Source: Anas platyrhynchos
Lineage: Eukaryota > Chordata > Aves > Anseriformes > Anatidae
DNA length: 64,000 bases
Assembly: GCF_047663525.1 (NCBI RefSeq)
Contig: NC_092590.1
Span: forward strand, 52,668,501-52,732,500
Direction: 5' to 3'
Part shown: positions 48,970 to 60,715 of the stretch, in pieces
Numbering within the stretch: the first letter of the stretch is position 1
Layout of the letters: every line of letters begins with the position of its first letter
The notes under the pieces: generated by a model
Databases searched by the model: none
What the model was told of the DNA's origin: nothing
The model's input: the letters and a program-made list of their open reading frames with translations, nothing else
Position numbers and translations under genes: made by a program

Positions 48970-51281
48970 TCAGCTGAATAAGGGATGATAATGTTTCTTG
49001 GAGGCCTTCAGACTGAGGTGGGATTCTGACTAGAACAATTCACTTCTTGAAAAGGCAGAACTCAAACCATCTCTGTGCTACAGGGTCTTTGCTGTTCCAA
49101 AACTGTTTTGACACAACCTCTGGTATTACTGCTCCAGCAGGAGGCATTGTTTTACTTTTTTGGGGGGGGTTTGTGTTCTACCAAGATACGTTGCTGAGGA
49201 GCTGGAATAGCATAAGGGCTCTTTGCCACCAGGAGATGCTCCAACCCCATCTCTGCGCTACTGGAGCAAAGTCTTTTCAGGGGAGATCCTATTTCAATGC
49301 CGGAATGTTTGCTGTGCATGCTGTCAGCTGGCTGGCACAGAAACCCCTCCAGTTATCTCCTCTGCTATGCTGGTTGTACTACTCAACCATTTTGCACTAT
49401 AGTTATGGCTAAGTTTTGGCAACCACATTACTGCCACCCTGGCTTGATTTCTGCCAAAAGCTGAGCATACTCTGAAGCCAAAAAGCAGTGGAAAGAGGTC
49501 AGCAGCTGGTCCCCCCCAAACCCCACACACCTGTGGGACTAGAGCTAGTCTGCTGCTGAGGCTGGTAGGGGGAAGATGGAGCAGTGCTGCCCTGTTTTTT
49601 CAGGCAAGGCTTTTTCAGAGAAGCAGGCCTGTTATCCCATCATAAAGCAGGAGCTGTTGTGCTGTTGTGTCGTGTCATGCCAATGTGAGCGGATTCCAAG
49701 TTTAGACTCATTCCCATCAAGAAACATTTTTTCCCTTCCCCGCTAATGTAAATCCCTTACTGCTGCTTATCTCTATGTAAGACAATAGTGCTGCTCCCTG
49801 AACCTAAATAGTCTTCATCTAATGTACTAACAAAACTGATCTACCTCCAGATTTGGTAATTTGTGTTGCACTTCATGCTGCAGCTAAGGCCAGAGCCCTG
49901 TTACACCCTGTCTGTGCAGTAATCCTGTTGAGGCAAAAGGGCATCGCCTCTCTTTTTTCCCTTCCTGCCAAAAGCTAAGGACCTTTCCTGCCAGTTTGTG
50001 TCAGATATAATGGAAATCTTTTGTCCTGTTTGAGACAGCAGGTGGGGCTGGGATGGGTTTGCTGTAGCTGGGTAGGAAAGCTTTAGAAGCACTATACTGC
50101 AAAATGAAAGGTCTGTAGAGCATATTCGCTAGTGAAGATACCCATCAAATGAACAGCAGTGTATTTATGGTGGGCTCTAAGACATCTAGGCTGTCTTCTA
50201 AAATTGTAATTTCTAGTATGTTTTCTACTTCATAGCTGTCTCAAGTTTAAGTTCAGCTATTTTTTGCTATAGTTATTGCTCATTTTGGAAAATTTCTCAA
50301 CATGTGCACTCAAGACACTTACAAGTAGTCTACTGCTATATCGATCTTTCTTTCATTGATTTTGTTCTGCTTTTTTTCAGTGTTCCTCATTAGGACATTC
50401 CCATATCAGCAGGTTCACCTGCTTCAACACAAGTTCTGGATCCCTGCTGTGTCCCCCCTGCATCCTACACACCCCTGTCAAACATTTTTACCACTTGTTT
50501 TGTGAAAGGTCTAATCCAAACGGACAGTGCTCTGAGCAGTGTTGTTTTGCTCTAATCACTCATTACTTTAAGTCCAGTATTTTTGCATGTTTCATGATCC
50601 GTTCTTATTCCTTTCTAATGCAAAATTGTGCTGATGTGGATTCCTGTTAGTAAGGGCTGTGAAGCTCAGATGTTACCTTCTCTCTTGTTATACCACGAGT
50701 TATGAAATTGCCAGAGGTCAGTCAAGCCTGAATGACCTCACCAGACCTATTAATGCAAGACCACAGTCTTTTTGAATGCAATACATGTAGACAGCCATCA
50801 AAGAACTTGTGGTACTACAAATAATAATTCTATAGAAGCGTGAGTATCCTGCTGTTTTTATGGATTTCGAGGTTCCAGAATAAGAAGACTTTAAAATTAT
50901 CAAGTAAGGCCTTTTTGCCATTCTCTGTTTAAAGATAAATTTGATTATGACAATTAAAAGAATTATGTGTCTTCCCTCACAGTTCAGTGAGTTGTCTGCA
51001 GAGCTTGCTGCTTGGACTGTATAAAAACCACAGTCGTACAGTGCAGTGTTTAAGGAAGTTGATAAGAGCACATGAGAATGGGAGAGAGGAGTGCATGTGG
51101 ACAACATAGCCAGAAACTTAAGCTTTCTCTTTGTTTTGTTATTTATAAAAGGCTACGGTCCTAGAAAGTAAGGAAATATTGAAGTCGTGGAGTTAAACAC
51201 CATCCGCATGTAGCCACGTATGCATTGCCTTGTCTTCCATAGTAATCTCCTCAGTGTCCTTTTTCTCAGGAGCAACTGGCT

Positions 51282-52362
51282 GCTCATGGCTTGGATGGGT
51301 GTATGCTTTGCTGGGTAAAAAAAACTGGCTGGATGGCCAGGCCCAAAGAGTTGTGGTGAACAGAGTTAAATCCCGTTGGAGGCCCGTCACTAGTGCCGCC
51401 CCCCAGGGCTCAGTACTGTGATCAGTTCTCTTCAATATCTTTATCGATGGTCTGGATGAGGGGATGGAGTGCACCTTTAGTAAGTTTGCAGATGACACCA
51501 AGTTGGTTCTGAGTGTGATCTGCTTGAGGGTAGGAAGGCTCTGCAGAGGGATCTGGGTAGGCTTGACCCCTCAGCCAAGGCCAACTGTATGAGGTTCAAC
51601 AAGGCCATGCCCCAGGTCCTGCACTTGGGGCACAACAACCACTTGGGGCACAACAACCCCATGCAGTGCTACAGGCTGGGGGAAGAGTTGCTGGAAAGCT
51701 GCCCAGCGGAAAGGGACCTGGGGGGTATTGGCTGATAGGTGGCTGAACATGAGCCAGCAGTGTGCTCAGGGGGCCAAGAAGGCCAGCAGCATCCTGGCTT
51801 GTGTCAGAGAGAACAGGACCAGGGATGTGATCGTCCCTTTGTACTTGGCTCTGGTGAGCCCTCACCTCAAATTCTATCTTCAGTTCTGGGCCCCTCACTA
51901 CAAGAAGGACATTGAGGTGCTGGAGTGTGTTCACCAGCTTCCTTGCCTTTCTTTGAAGGAGAACAAGTCTTGAGGCTGAGGGAGTTGGGGTGGTTTAGTC
52001 TAGAGAAAAGGAGGCTCAGGGGCAACCTTATCACTCTCTACAACTACCTCAAAGAAGGCTGTAGCAGGGTGGGGGTTGCTTTCTTCTCTCAAGCACCAAG
52101 TGATAGGTCAAGAGGAAATGGCGTTAGGTTGCGCCAAGGGAGGTTTAGGGTGGATGAGGAAAAATTTCTTCACCGAAAGGGTTGTGAGGCACTGGAACAG
52201 GCTACTTGGGGAAGTGGCTGAGTCACTGCCCCTACTATTTGGAAGATGTATAGATGTGGTGTGTAGGGACGTAGTGTAGCGGTAGACTTAGCAGTGCGAG
52301 GTTAGTGGTTGGAATTAACCTTAGATGTCTTTTCCAACCTAAACAATTCTGTGATTCTTAAA
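51282..52362 (+). mobile_element. CR1 LINE, about 1.08 kb, degenerate
   Basis: The longest CR1 copy here. It starts in the reverse-transcriptase part of ORF2, with the FADD catalytic motif codons at 51485-51496, and continues through the C-terminal blocks to the 3' end (CTTTTCCAACCTAAACAATT). Frameshifts and stops break the frame in several places. An 18-bp unit (CACTTGGGGCACAACAAC) is duplicated in tandem near 51622-51657. It lies in the sense orientation within the presumed FRYL intron. Confidence 0.95.
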
Positions 52363-54482
52363 ACTTACACAAGAACTATCCTGAAGAAAAAGCCATAAGC
52401 TTTTGGGTACATGTGTTACATAATCTTATTAGTTCATCAGGTTAAATCTTGAAATATGATAGTATGTGTGGTTGGTGATTCTTACTTGTTTGTGTTTAAA
52501 TCCTATTATTTAGAAGGCTGTTCTGTTTGCAGGAGGTGAAGTGTAATTTCAACCTTTAATTTTACTTATGGCCAATTCGTGAATGTCAAACTGCATGTAG
52601 AAACACGTAGAACTGTGCATTTAACAGAAGTGATACACTAAGTGCTTTCTGTCCCACGCCATGCCCACATGTGTAATAAACTCTGCGAAGTGTAGCTGGG
52701 AGCACTTTGGTTTCTAGTTTGAACCTTTCTGAGGGCGTTTAGGTTAGGTACTGCCTTTTCCTTTGTAAGCTGTAGTTTGGCAGGTGAATGGCTGGAGGAA
52801 GCGATCTCAGTCTGATGAAAGCATCTGATTTTCTCTTTTTCCCAAATGCTAGAAACTGCAAATTAGGTTTGTGGCAAGACTTCAAGAGTGTTTTTTTTTT
52901 TTTTAAGAAAAAAAAGAAACAATGCTATTCTGAATAAAATGATTGCTTGAGTTTTTCATGACTCAGTCTTCTGTAATCAGGAAATATCTTTGTGGTATCT
53001 TACTACTTTTTCTGAAAACATAAAACTTCTGAAAATATATTCCTTGTAACATTTTGTATTATTAGAAAAAATACCATGAATGAAATGATTGTAAGGACAA
53101 TTCTTTGCTTAATCACCAGATCTTTCACTGCGGAAAGCTATATTCTAGCAACATATCTTTTATGATAAGGTCAGGCCTCCTAGATTTCTATATTCATTTA
53201 CAAGGGAGATTTAGACTAACTTGAATATTTGGGGATTTTAATGCAGATTTGAATGCTAAAGATAGCACCCATCTTAAATCTGCAACTGAACTTGATAAGC
53301 ATCTTAGGTGGCAATTTCAATGAACTTGTACCAGATTTCTCAAGTAGTGATATTAACTAGGTTTAACACCTAGTGCGATGGTATAGTTGGTCAGTAAAGG
53401 ATTGACAGCTTAATGCAGTTGAGCGGTCCGTTGTGAGCATCAAACTGCTGGAACTCTGACCTGAAACAGATTATCTACATTTAATAAATTTTAAAATATT
53501 ATTGTTTCCTTTTAAAAAGAGCTAGATACGGCAATGAATTTGAGATTAAATAGTTTATTTTAAGGAGCGTATAGCAGTGTGGTGTACTTGACACTTAAGT
53601 CAGATAACTGTGTTGAATGCATCCAAAAAGATCTTGGACGCTGAGCTGCTTTCACAAAACTACCAGAAGTGTTCAGGCTACCAGTGATACTTATTCAGAA
53701 TGAGTATCTGCAGATTTTGTCTGAGTGACAGCAATCATCTCCAGTGAAATCAAGGTGGGGATATTACTTAGTAGTGTGTTTGGGTCTCTAAATCTGGTAA
53801 ATAAAATAATACTTTCAATCATACATATTCCCAAATGTAGAAAGCGTTAGGGTACGCTTCTCGGTACAGTTTTCTGTACTTCTTTTTCTCTGAGTTTTCT
53901 GCTCTAAATGCAAGGCATCTTTCATAATAGCTTCTGTAAACTAAATATAGAACAATGTTTAAACTTTCTCCCAAATGAAAACAAAAAACTCAGTTATCCC
54001 TAGGGCTACTGATCCATATGGTTTAAAGTGAAAGTTTGGACAAAAGAGACAGCTTGTTTTTGTACTTGATGTTTTCTGGAAGGCAGTTTGAGTATTTGAA
54101 GTGGTAAATACAGCCTAAGAGGCCCTGGAAAATTGATAATTTAATAAGTTTAATAAGCGTTGGTAACTTTGTAGCTAGTAGTTAACATCATGCGAGAATG
54201 CAAACGGTTTAAGTTGTGGTGCTGCTAGACACTGTTTATAAAGCTGGTGCATAGACTTTTTGTAATGATAAGCGTTATCTTTCAAATGCAGATGAACACT
54301 CTCTGTGCACTTCATGAAAATTAAGAGCTATTGAACTCTGTCAGATACAAATTGGAAAATACACCGTGCATTTTATTAGTGCTTAAAATTGTTGCAGCAC
54401 TAAAAGGGTGTTTAATACAAGCGAAGAATTTAATGTACGTCAGTTAATACACTGGCTTGTTGTTGTTTGGTTTTCTTATCAG

Positions 54483-54698
54483 TCTGTACAGTTAGACGTC
54501 TTTAAAATCTGCCTCTGAGCAGCTGGCAGCTGACGTGCTGGCGCTGGCACCACCCAGGTTCAACATGACATCACGGGGAGAAGTAGTGTGCGGAGTCCAC
54601 CTCTGCCTTCAAGGAAGTTACTGTGGGAGCACTGCTCTGTAACGTGCAGCTCAGCTGCCGCACTTGGTCAATGCTGAGCGCACAGAAGGGAGGGAAAC
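54483..54698 (+). promoter_or_regulatory. FRYL: CRE-containing internal promoter or 5'UTR of an alternative FRYL exon
   Basis: Slightly GC- and CpG-enriched sequence directly upstream of the coding start at 54699. It has CRE-like sites (TGACGTGC near 54532 and TGACATCA near 54566) and a GGCGCTGGC stretch. It may instead be exonic: TTTTCTTATCAG ends at 54482 and could act as an acceptor. Two upstream ATGs open short frames that end before or overlap the main start. Confidence 0.4.
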
Positions 54699-54876
54699 AT
54701 GGAATTTCTGAAAAAAATTGTTCCCACTGTTGTTTCTGGAGATGTTGTGCTGGATGTTGGGAGTACTGTCCGTGAAAGCTCGCCACGGCTGCTGAAGATG
54801 AGACGTGTCAGTCTGCTTTCACTGGGACAAACAATCGATGAAGATGAGGAGATACATGATTTACGTCCTCAGTACA
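54699..54876 (+). CDS. FRYL: Candidate alternative first coding exon of FRYL (59 codons plus 1 nt)
   Basis: The ATG has a strong Kozak context (AAACATGG). The encoded segment begins MEFLKKIVPTVVSGDV, continues with a basic RRVSLLSLGQ motif (possible phosphorylation site) and an acidic IDEDEEIHD run, then reaches a consensus donor CAGTACA|GTATGT (GT at 54877) in phase 1. Phase 1 would suit joining to the FRYL exon whose canonical product starts MASITIDPELKPGEF, replacing the short canonical N-terminus. FRYL is a very large scaffold-like relative of Furry, linked to NDR kinase signalling, cell morphology and transcription. Without splicing, the frame runs only to a stop at 54911. The assignment is inference from position, phase and protein-like composition; I do not have a firm match. 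Confidence 0.45.
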
Positions 54877-57800
54877 GTATGTATCCGTGGCAGCAACCTG
54901 ATAAAAAGTGATTATTGAACTTTCTTTGGGTCATGATTGCTTTGCTAAACTGATGAATTTCTTAATAAGACCTTTTAGCAGAGTCACTATGATAATGGTG
55001 TTTTTTAGGCTCAGAACTCCCTTGTAAATGACACGCTGTCGTGTCAGTGACTTACTTTAAAGCAATTTTACCTGATTTCTGATGTGTTCCTTATTTGTGC
55101 ATGCCTGTGATTGGGGGTGGAAGAGCAAGGGCCATTGTGCTTGTATTAAAAGGCAGGGGGAAAAAAAATCTTAGTGTCTAAATACTACGGTGTAATGTGC
55201 TAATAAAAAGAAGTAGAATGAGTTAATGTTACTTTTTCAGACAGTTCAGATAGGTGGCAATGGAAAACTTGTCTTTCTTGGTTTTGGCCTTTGGATAAAA
55301 TGGTAGGGTCTTAAGGCTTCATGGTCTTGGATGCTGTTGGCAATCAGATGCAGTTTTTACCCTTTGCTATCTGATGGCTCTTTTCATGAGTTAGCATGGT
55401 CTGAAATTTAACTTTATGCATCTCACTGCAAAGATGAGAGATGGTGGCACCCATCTCATTGAGTGGCGAATGTGTAGCCTTAACTATGGAACTAATTTGG
55501 TGAGGAGTGAGAAAGAGGCTGCCTTAAAAGACTCTTCTTAGCCTTTCTGATTGTAATTTTTTAACTATTTTTATTCATCTGTGGCAGGTGCTTAACAATG
55601 GCATTTGGGGAGAGCTGGGACAATTTTATGTTAGGAACAATTTTTCTGACAAACTGGAACAAGTCATAGTGGCGCCCACCATCGAAGATCGTGCAGAATA
55701 ATGTCTGTTAAGGCTGTTATAGCCTTTGTTTGAAAACTCATCGAAAACTTACGCTCTTTTAGCCTGGTTTGTGTCTTCATTTAACTTTGAATGCTACACA
55801 GTTGTGAAGTTTATAGTTGGATATCACTGAGGTGCACAGCTCAAATATTTCCATAGGCATATCTTACTAATTTTGTGTTTATGCTGTACTATGCTATTCT
55901 TTATAACTCACACTTTTAAGTAATGCTTTATTTCAAATGTTATAATTTCAGAGTTATAATTTAAGACAAATAGAATAGTCTTTGTTCAGGCTAAAAGAAA
56001 ATGCTGTAGGCTGAAGCTTGTAGTCAGAATAGATACCTTCATCTAACCTCGTTCAACATTTTATTGATAGTTGAGCAAATGAGGTAATAGACATAGAATG
56101 CACTTATCCTACTGTTAGAGATGAATTCTCGTTTCTCACTTGTTAAATATTTGTCAAATGGCGATTACTAGGAAGAATTTCCACAAGTCAGTAGTGCCTG
56201 ACGGATATCACTTAATGGCGTGATGTCAACATGCACGAAATGCAGACTTAGTCTGTTCTGGGATCATGCTTTTACAATAGCAGATAGTAGCTGAATCCTC
56301 TTTAAATTATCTGCTTATTTCTATTTTTGTATCATGGTAATGGAATGAACTGCTCTTCTGGAATAGAGCGAAAGAACTACTGCGTTTACCAGTGGGGTGT
56401 ACTGCAGGAGGCAGGTGTCAACAAAACAGGTAATAAAACAATAGAATGGCTTACAAAAAAAAAAAAGTAAATATTTATTTGCTTACTGTCAGCAGATGTG
56501 GTGTTAATGCACCACAGAACTTACTGTAGTGAAGCTGTTCAGAAGCTTGACAGGTTTTTAAAGCTAAGGTTATTTGTACTGTAGATATGTTTGAATTTGG
56601 AAGGTTTTTTATTCTTTATTCTGTTTGTTATTACTGGTGTTTAGGAAAGTTCTTGTATTAATAAGAATTTAGGTTAAATTTTGAGTCTGACAACCATTTA
56701 AAAAGTATTATGTAAGGTCCTTAAAGCAAAAAAACTGCTATTGTCAGCACCTGAAACATAAAAGCACTAATTTTGGTAATACCACTCAGCTGGGGTTGTT
56801 TGTATCAGATCTAAATATTTTGTATGGAATTCAAGAGAAGTTTTTTCTTTTCAGGATTAAGGCATATTTATCAATATTGTCTTCCAAAATGTGCACTGAA
56901 CTGCTTTGTACATTGTTTTATAGCAGAAAATAAGGCCTTAGAAATGTGTAAAATATTGTGTATTTTAAAAGACATATCCATCAGAATACTTTCAAGTGCT
57001 TTTTAGAAATTTAGCTGTCTATTTAGATTTATTGGATTATTAGAACACTAGAAAAACACATCTCACTTGCTGAAGTACTTGTATATATGATTTTACACAT
57101 GACAACGTGTAATAAATTTGTATGAAAGAATAGGCAGTAATTTTAAATTTACTGCAACTTTTTGATTACAGAAAAAATCTCTGATTTCACATTGTCCTTG
57201 TTGTTTGCAGTGTTAAAGGAGGCGAATACCATGACTGTTCAGTGTAAATGGGCAAATGGCAGCTGTAGCTAAGCTTGTGAAACGTGTACTTCTGGCAGAG
57301 CTGTGCTTTGGCTGTGTTGTAGGGCAGGGCAGCTAACGCTGTGGAGCAGCTGTGATGGTGAACCTTACAAGTCAAACCTGTAGCAGCCACCTAAGAGCTT
57401 TTAAAATTTATCAGTGAGCAAGTGTTCGCACTGCTCACAGTGTCCACGTTATTTCCGTGTATGTAAGACCTCTCTTCTTTTGCAAGCATGAATCCTGTTT
57501 CCCTTCAAATGTCTCTGCTAGGGAGTGGAACGTAAGCTGACAACGTGTTTGGTGGGAAAGAAATGAGTAAGAGAGCTGTAGCTGCTTCAGGGGGCTGGCA
57601 GCAGGGGCTGGGTAGACACGACCTGCCTGTGAGCACTGTGTCCCTGAAACACCAGCAGCTCTGCAGGGCACTGTCAGCTCCGTGGTGCTGCTCTGATCAG
57701 CCTTGTACAGCAGAGGATGACCGGGAGCCCCAGCATCTAGCTGCAATAAAAGTCAGTTTGGGGATCCAGGTTCTGAATTTCAGTTAGAGAAGGCTGGAGT

Positions 57801-59399
57801 GGTTAGTAGGCAGCTAAACACAAGTGCTGCTTTTTTTCCCTCTCCTCCCTTCAACCTCTGCTTGCTTCTTGTTTACATTCAGAGCCTGTTCCATAATACC
57901 ACTCGGGATCTAGAATGCTATTTACATAAAAATCTCTAATCCTCTCTCCTGTTTTCTTATCACGCTAGATAGTATTGTTTTCTTTGAGTAATGCCCCAGG
58001 AAATTCTTCTATGTATATTTTCCATAAGTAATAAGAAACCTTTCTCAAGTGCCTCTGGAGCCTGCTCTTGCTGCCCTTTGCAGCAGAAGGTAGGGGAAGG
58101 GGATTTTGTTTATTTTTTTGAGTGTAGCTTTACAAGCAGATCAGGCTGACACAATAGCCAGTGAGAGGGGCCATCTCGCTCCCAGCTGTGCAGCCCTTCC
58201 CTATCTCCTCTCCAGCATGGCCTTTTGCTAAGCTGATTGATTTGACAAAGAAAACAGCCTGGCATTTGGGGGTGCGATGGTATTGAGGCGAATTGTTGAG
58301 GTGAATCAGCTCATCAGGGCTTCTTTGGTGAGTAGCAGGGGCAGCACTGGATGTCCTGCCATCGCTGCAAGTGACAGTCATCTTCTGGATACCCCTTCTG
58401 TTTTAAATGTATTGATATGTGGGAAATGAGCTCTTTAATATTTTAGATAAATGGAAACAAAGCATCTCTCCAGAGGTATCATCACTGCACTTAACATAAT
58501 TTTTTTCTTATTGCTGCTTATAAGCCAATACAGACTGCTCCATAATTCTGACCACTCGGTAAATGTTTAAGTAATGCTTGCTTAAGACAAAGTCAACAAT
58601 GAGCTGAAATGAAGTCCAGAATTATACAGCAAATCTTTAAAAGACCTGATTTTTATTGTATACTTGGCTGTACACCTAATGTACTTCCAGCCTAGTTGTC
58701 TGTTTCATCTGAATAATAAGCACAGATGAATTCATGGTGGATACATTCCTCAGTTCTTCCAGTGCATGCTTGTTTGTTCCTTACCAAACTCTTTACATCC
58801 TCTCAAAGGGCAATGTAGTAATTGTAACTTACTGCTGCTTTCAAATTGGGTGTCAGAACAACTCAAAAGTGTGCCTCGAAGGGCTGTTTCTTCATACCTA
58901 ACAGGTACTCATGTAGCTTTCATGAGGAAGCAATGTATTAGTTTTCCTCTGAGATACAGTGAGCAGTGGTTACAATTTTTGTATGCCATCACAGATTATC
59001 TCTGCATCATTTTCAGTGCAAAGGTATAGCTAGTAATGCTTTGCTCTGATTTTATAATATAATATTGTTTTCTAGACTTGAAGCACTCAGAAGGTTTTCT
59101 GAGGCTTAATGATGTTAATAGAGGGTTTTATCTGGCAGCTGAATCAATGCGATGTCTCACTGCTGTAGAAATTGTGGAGATTGTGTCCTCCTACCTGTAT
59201 AGCCATACTGTGTATTCACTTCTGTGGTCCTGGTGTAAGTTGGCCCTTGGTGAGACAGTTCAGCTTGTCAAACGAGGAGGGAACCACCCTTCCCTCCCGA
59301 TACCAATTGATAGGAAGCAAGCCAAAATACTATGAGAATGAACCAGCAGCATTTTAGTAAGTGAATGTTAGTAATCATGGTCTTTGGGTTTTTTTCTTG

Positions 59400-59452
59400 T
59401 TTTTTTTTTTTTTTTTTTTTTTGTTTGTTTGTTTGTTTGTTTGTTTGTTTTT
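59400..59452. repeat. T-run followed by GTTT microsatellite
   Basis: More than 20 T followed by about seven GTTT units. It is probably length-variable and prone to sequencing error. Confidence 0.92.
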
Positions 59453-60128
59453 GTCCTGTCCTGCAGATAATAAATATTCAAGTTGGCAGGGCAGAAGTAA
59501 TTGAATTGAAGGGGTTTCTCTTTTTATTTTAAATATATTTACACTTCAGTATAGTGTCTTTGAAACATTATTGTGAATAATTACTCTAAAGATAATGCAG
59601 TTAAAAGGGGAGTTGTGTAAATGTGGCAAATGTAACTTTAGGCTGGGGAGGGGAAGATTTTTCACTCAGTTGGAATAGGGACAAAGTCAAGTTTTTTAAC
59701 TTGAGGGAGATGAAGAGAAGGGTGATTGTATGGAGAGAATGAGGGAAAACTTAATACAGCAAGAAAAACGAGCAGCTCTTCATAAGATCCTGTAATAACT
59801 TTATTAAAGAAAGCTGGGAAGTGCTGAATTCAAGACTTGGAGAAAAAAACTCCTTGTGAAAATAATATATATGCTACTGTAAAACAGTTCTCTGATTTGG
59901 TGGTAGTAAGAGGAAATAAGTGTTTTGTTTTGTTTTTTTTTAAATCTGTCTAAACAGTCCACAGGTTTTGCAATCAGTGTGTGAAAAGGGTTTACCATGT
60001 TCCTTTTTGATTCATGCTGCAAATTTCTTATGTGTACCTCAGATTTGAAAACACTATCATACCCATGATATCACATATAATTAGATAGCGATTTCTACCT
60101 GTAGCCCAAATTAGAGTCTGTAAAAGTC

Positions 60129-60715
60129 AGAATCACAGAATTTCTAGGTTGGAAGAGACCTCAAGGTCATCGAGTCCAACCTCTAACCTAACACTAACAG
60201 TCCCCACTAAACCATATCCCTAAGCTCTACATCTAAACGTCTTTTGAAGACTTCCAGGGATGGTGACTCCACCACCTCCCTGGGCAGCCCGTTCCAGTGC
60301 CTAACAACCCTTTCAGTAAAGAAATTCTTCCTAACATCCAACCTAAAACTCCCCTGGCATAACTTTAGCCCATTCCCCCTCGTCCTGTCACCAGGCACAT
60401 GGGAGAACAGACCAACCCCCACCTCGCTACAGCCTCCTTTAATGTACTTATACAGAGCAATAAGGTCACCCCTGAGCCTCCTCTTCTCTAGGCTGAACAA
60501 GCCCAGCTCCTTCAGCCGCTCCTCATAGGACTTGCTCTCCAGGCCCCTCACCAGCTTCGTCGCCCTTCTTTGGACCCGCTCAAGCACCTCGATGTCCTTC
60601 TTGTAGCGAGGGGCCCAAAACTGAACACAGTACTCGAGGTGCGGCCTCACCAGAACCGAGTACAGGGGGACGATCACCTCCCTAGCCCTGCTGGTCACAG
60701 TGTTTGTCTGGACAG
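60129..60715 (-). mobile_element. CR1 LINE 3' segment with intact C-terminal ORF2 frame
   Basis: On the minus strand, about 585 bp of CR1. The frame for the C-terminal part of ORF2 is unbroken down to its stop at 60207, with conserved blocks [18 protein letters not shown] and [18 protein letters not shown]. The 3'UTR and terminus follow (GAGGTCTCTTCCAACC, GATTCTG). It lacks the endonuclease and the reverse-transcriptase core, so it is dead. The unbroken frame suggests a younger insertion than the other copies. It is antisense to the presumed FRYL transcript. Confidence 0.95.

Larger units (their letters stand above)
36728..54482 (+). other. FRYL: Presumed FRYL 5' intron, middle part
   Basis: About 17.8 kb of AT-rich intron. 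It contains a possible cryptic exon at 39190-39393, CR1 fragments at 44609-45060 and 51282-52362, a TG repeat near 42882-42897, poly-T at 39172-39186 and 47065-47080, a short tandem duplication at 47821-47855, and an unrecognised secreted-type frame on the minus strand at 48664-48969. No FRYL coding exon was recognised in it. Confidence 0.5.

Noticed and set aside
49047-49412. 121-codon frame with a repeated CATCTCTGYGCTAC phrase
   Set aside because: The phrase occurs twice in an irregular context, and the product has no recognisable domain; probably chance.
59078-59335. 85-codon frame after TTGTTTTCTAG that looks mildly protein-like
   Set aside because: It has no ATG at its start, no convincing donor and no similarity to the FRYL N-terminus.
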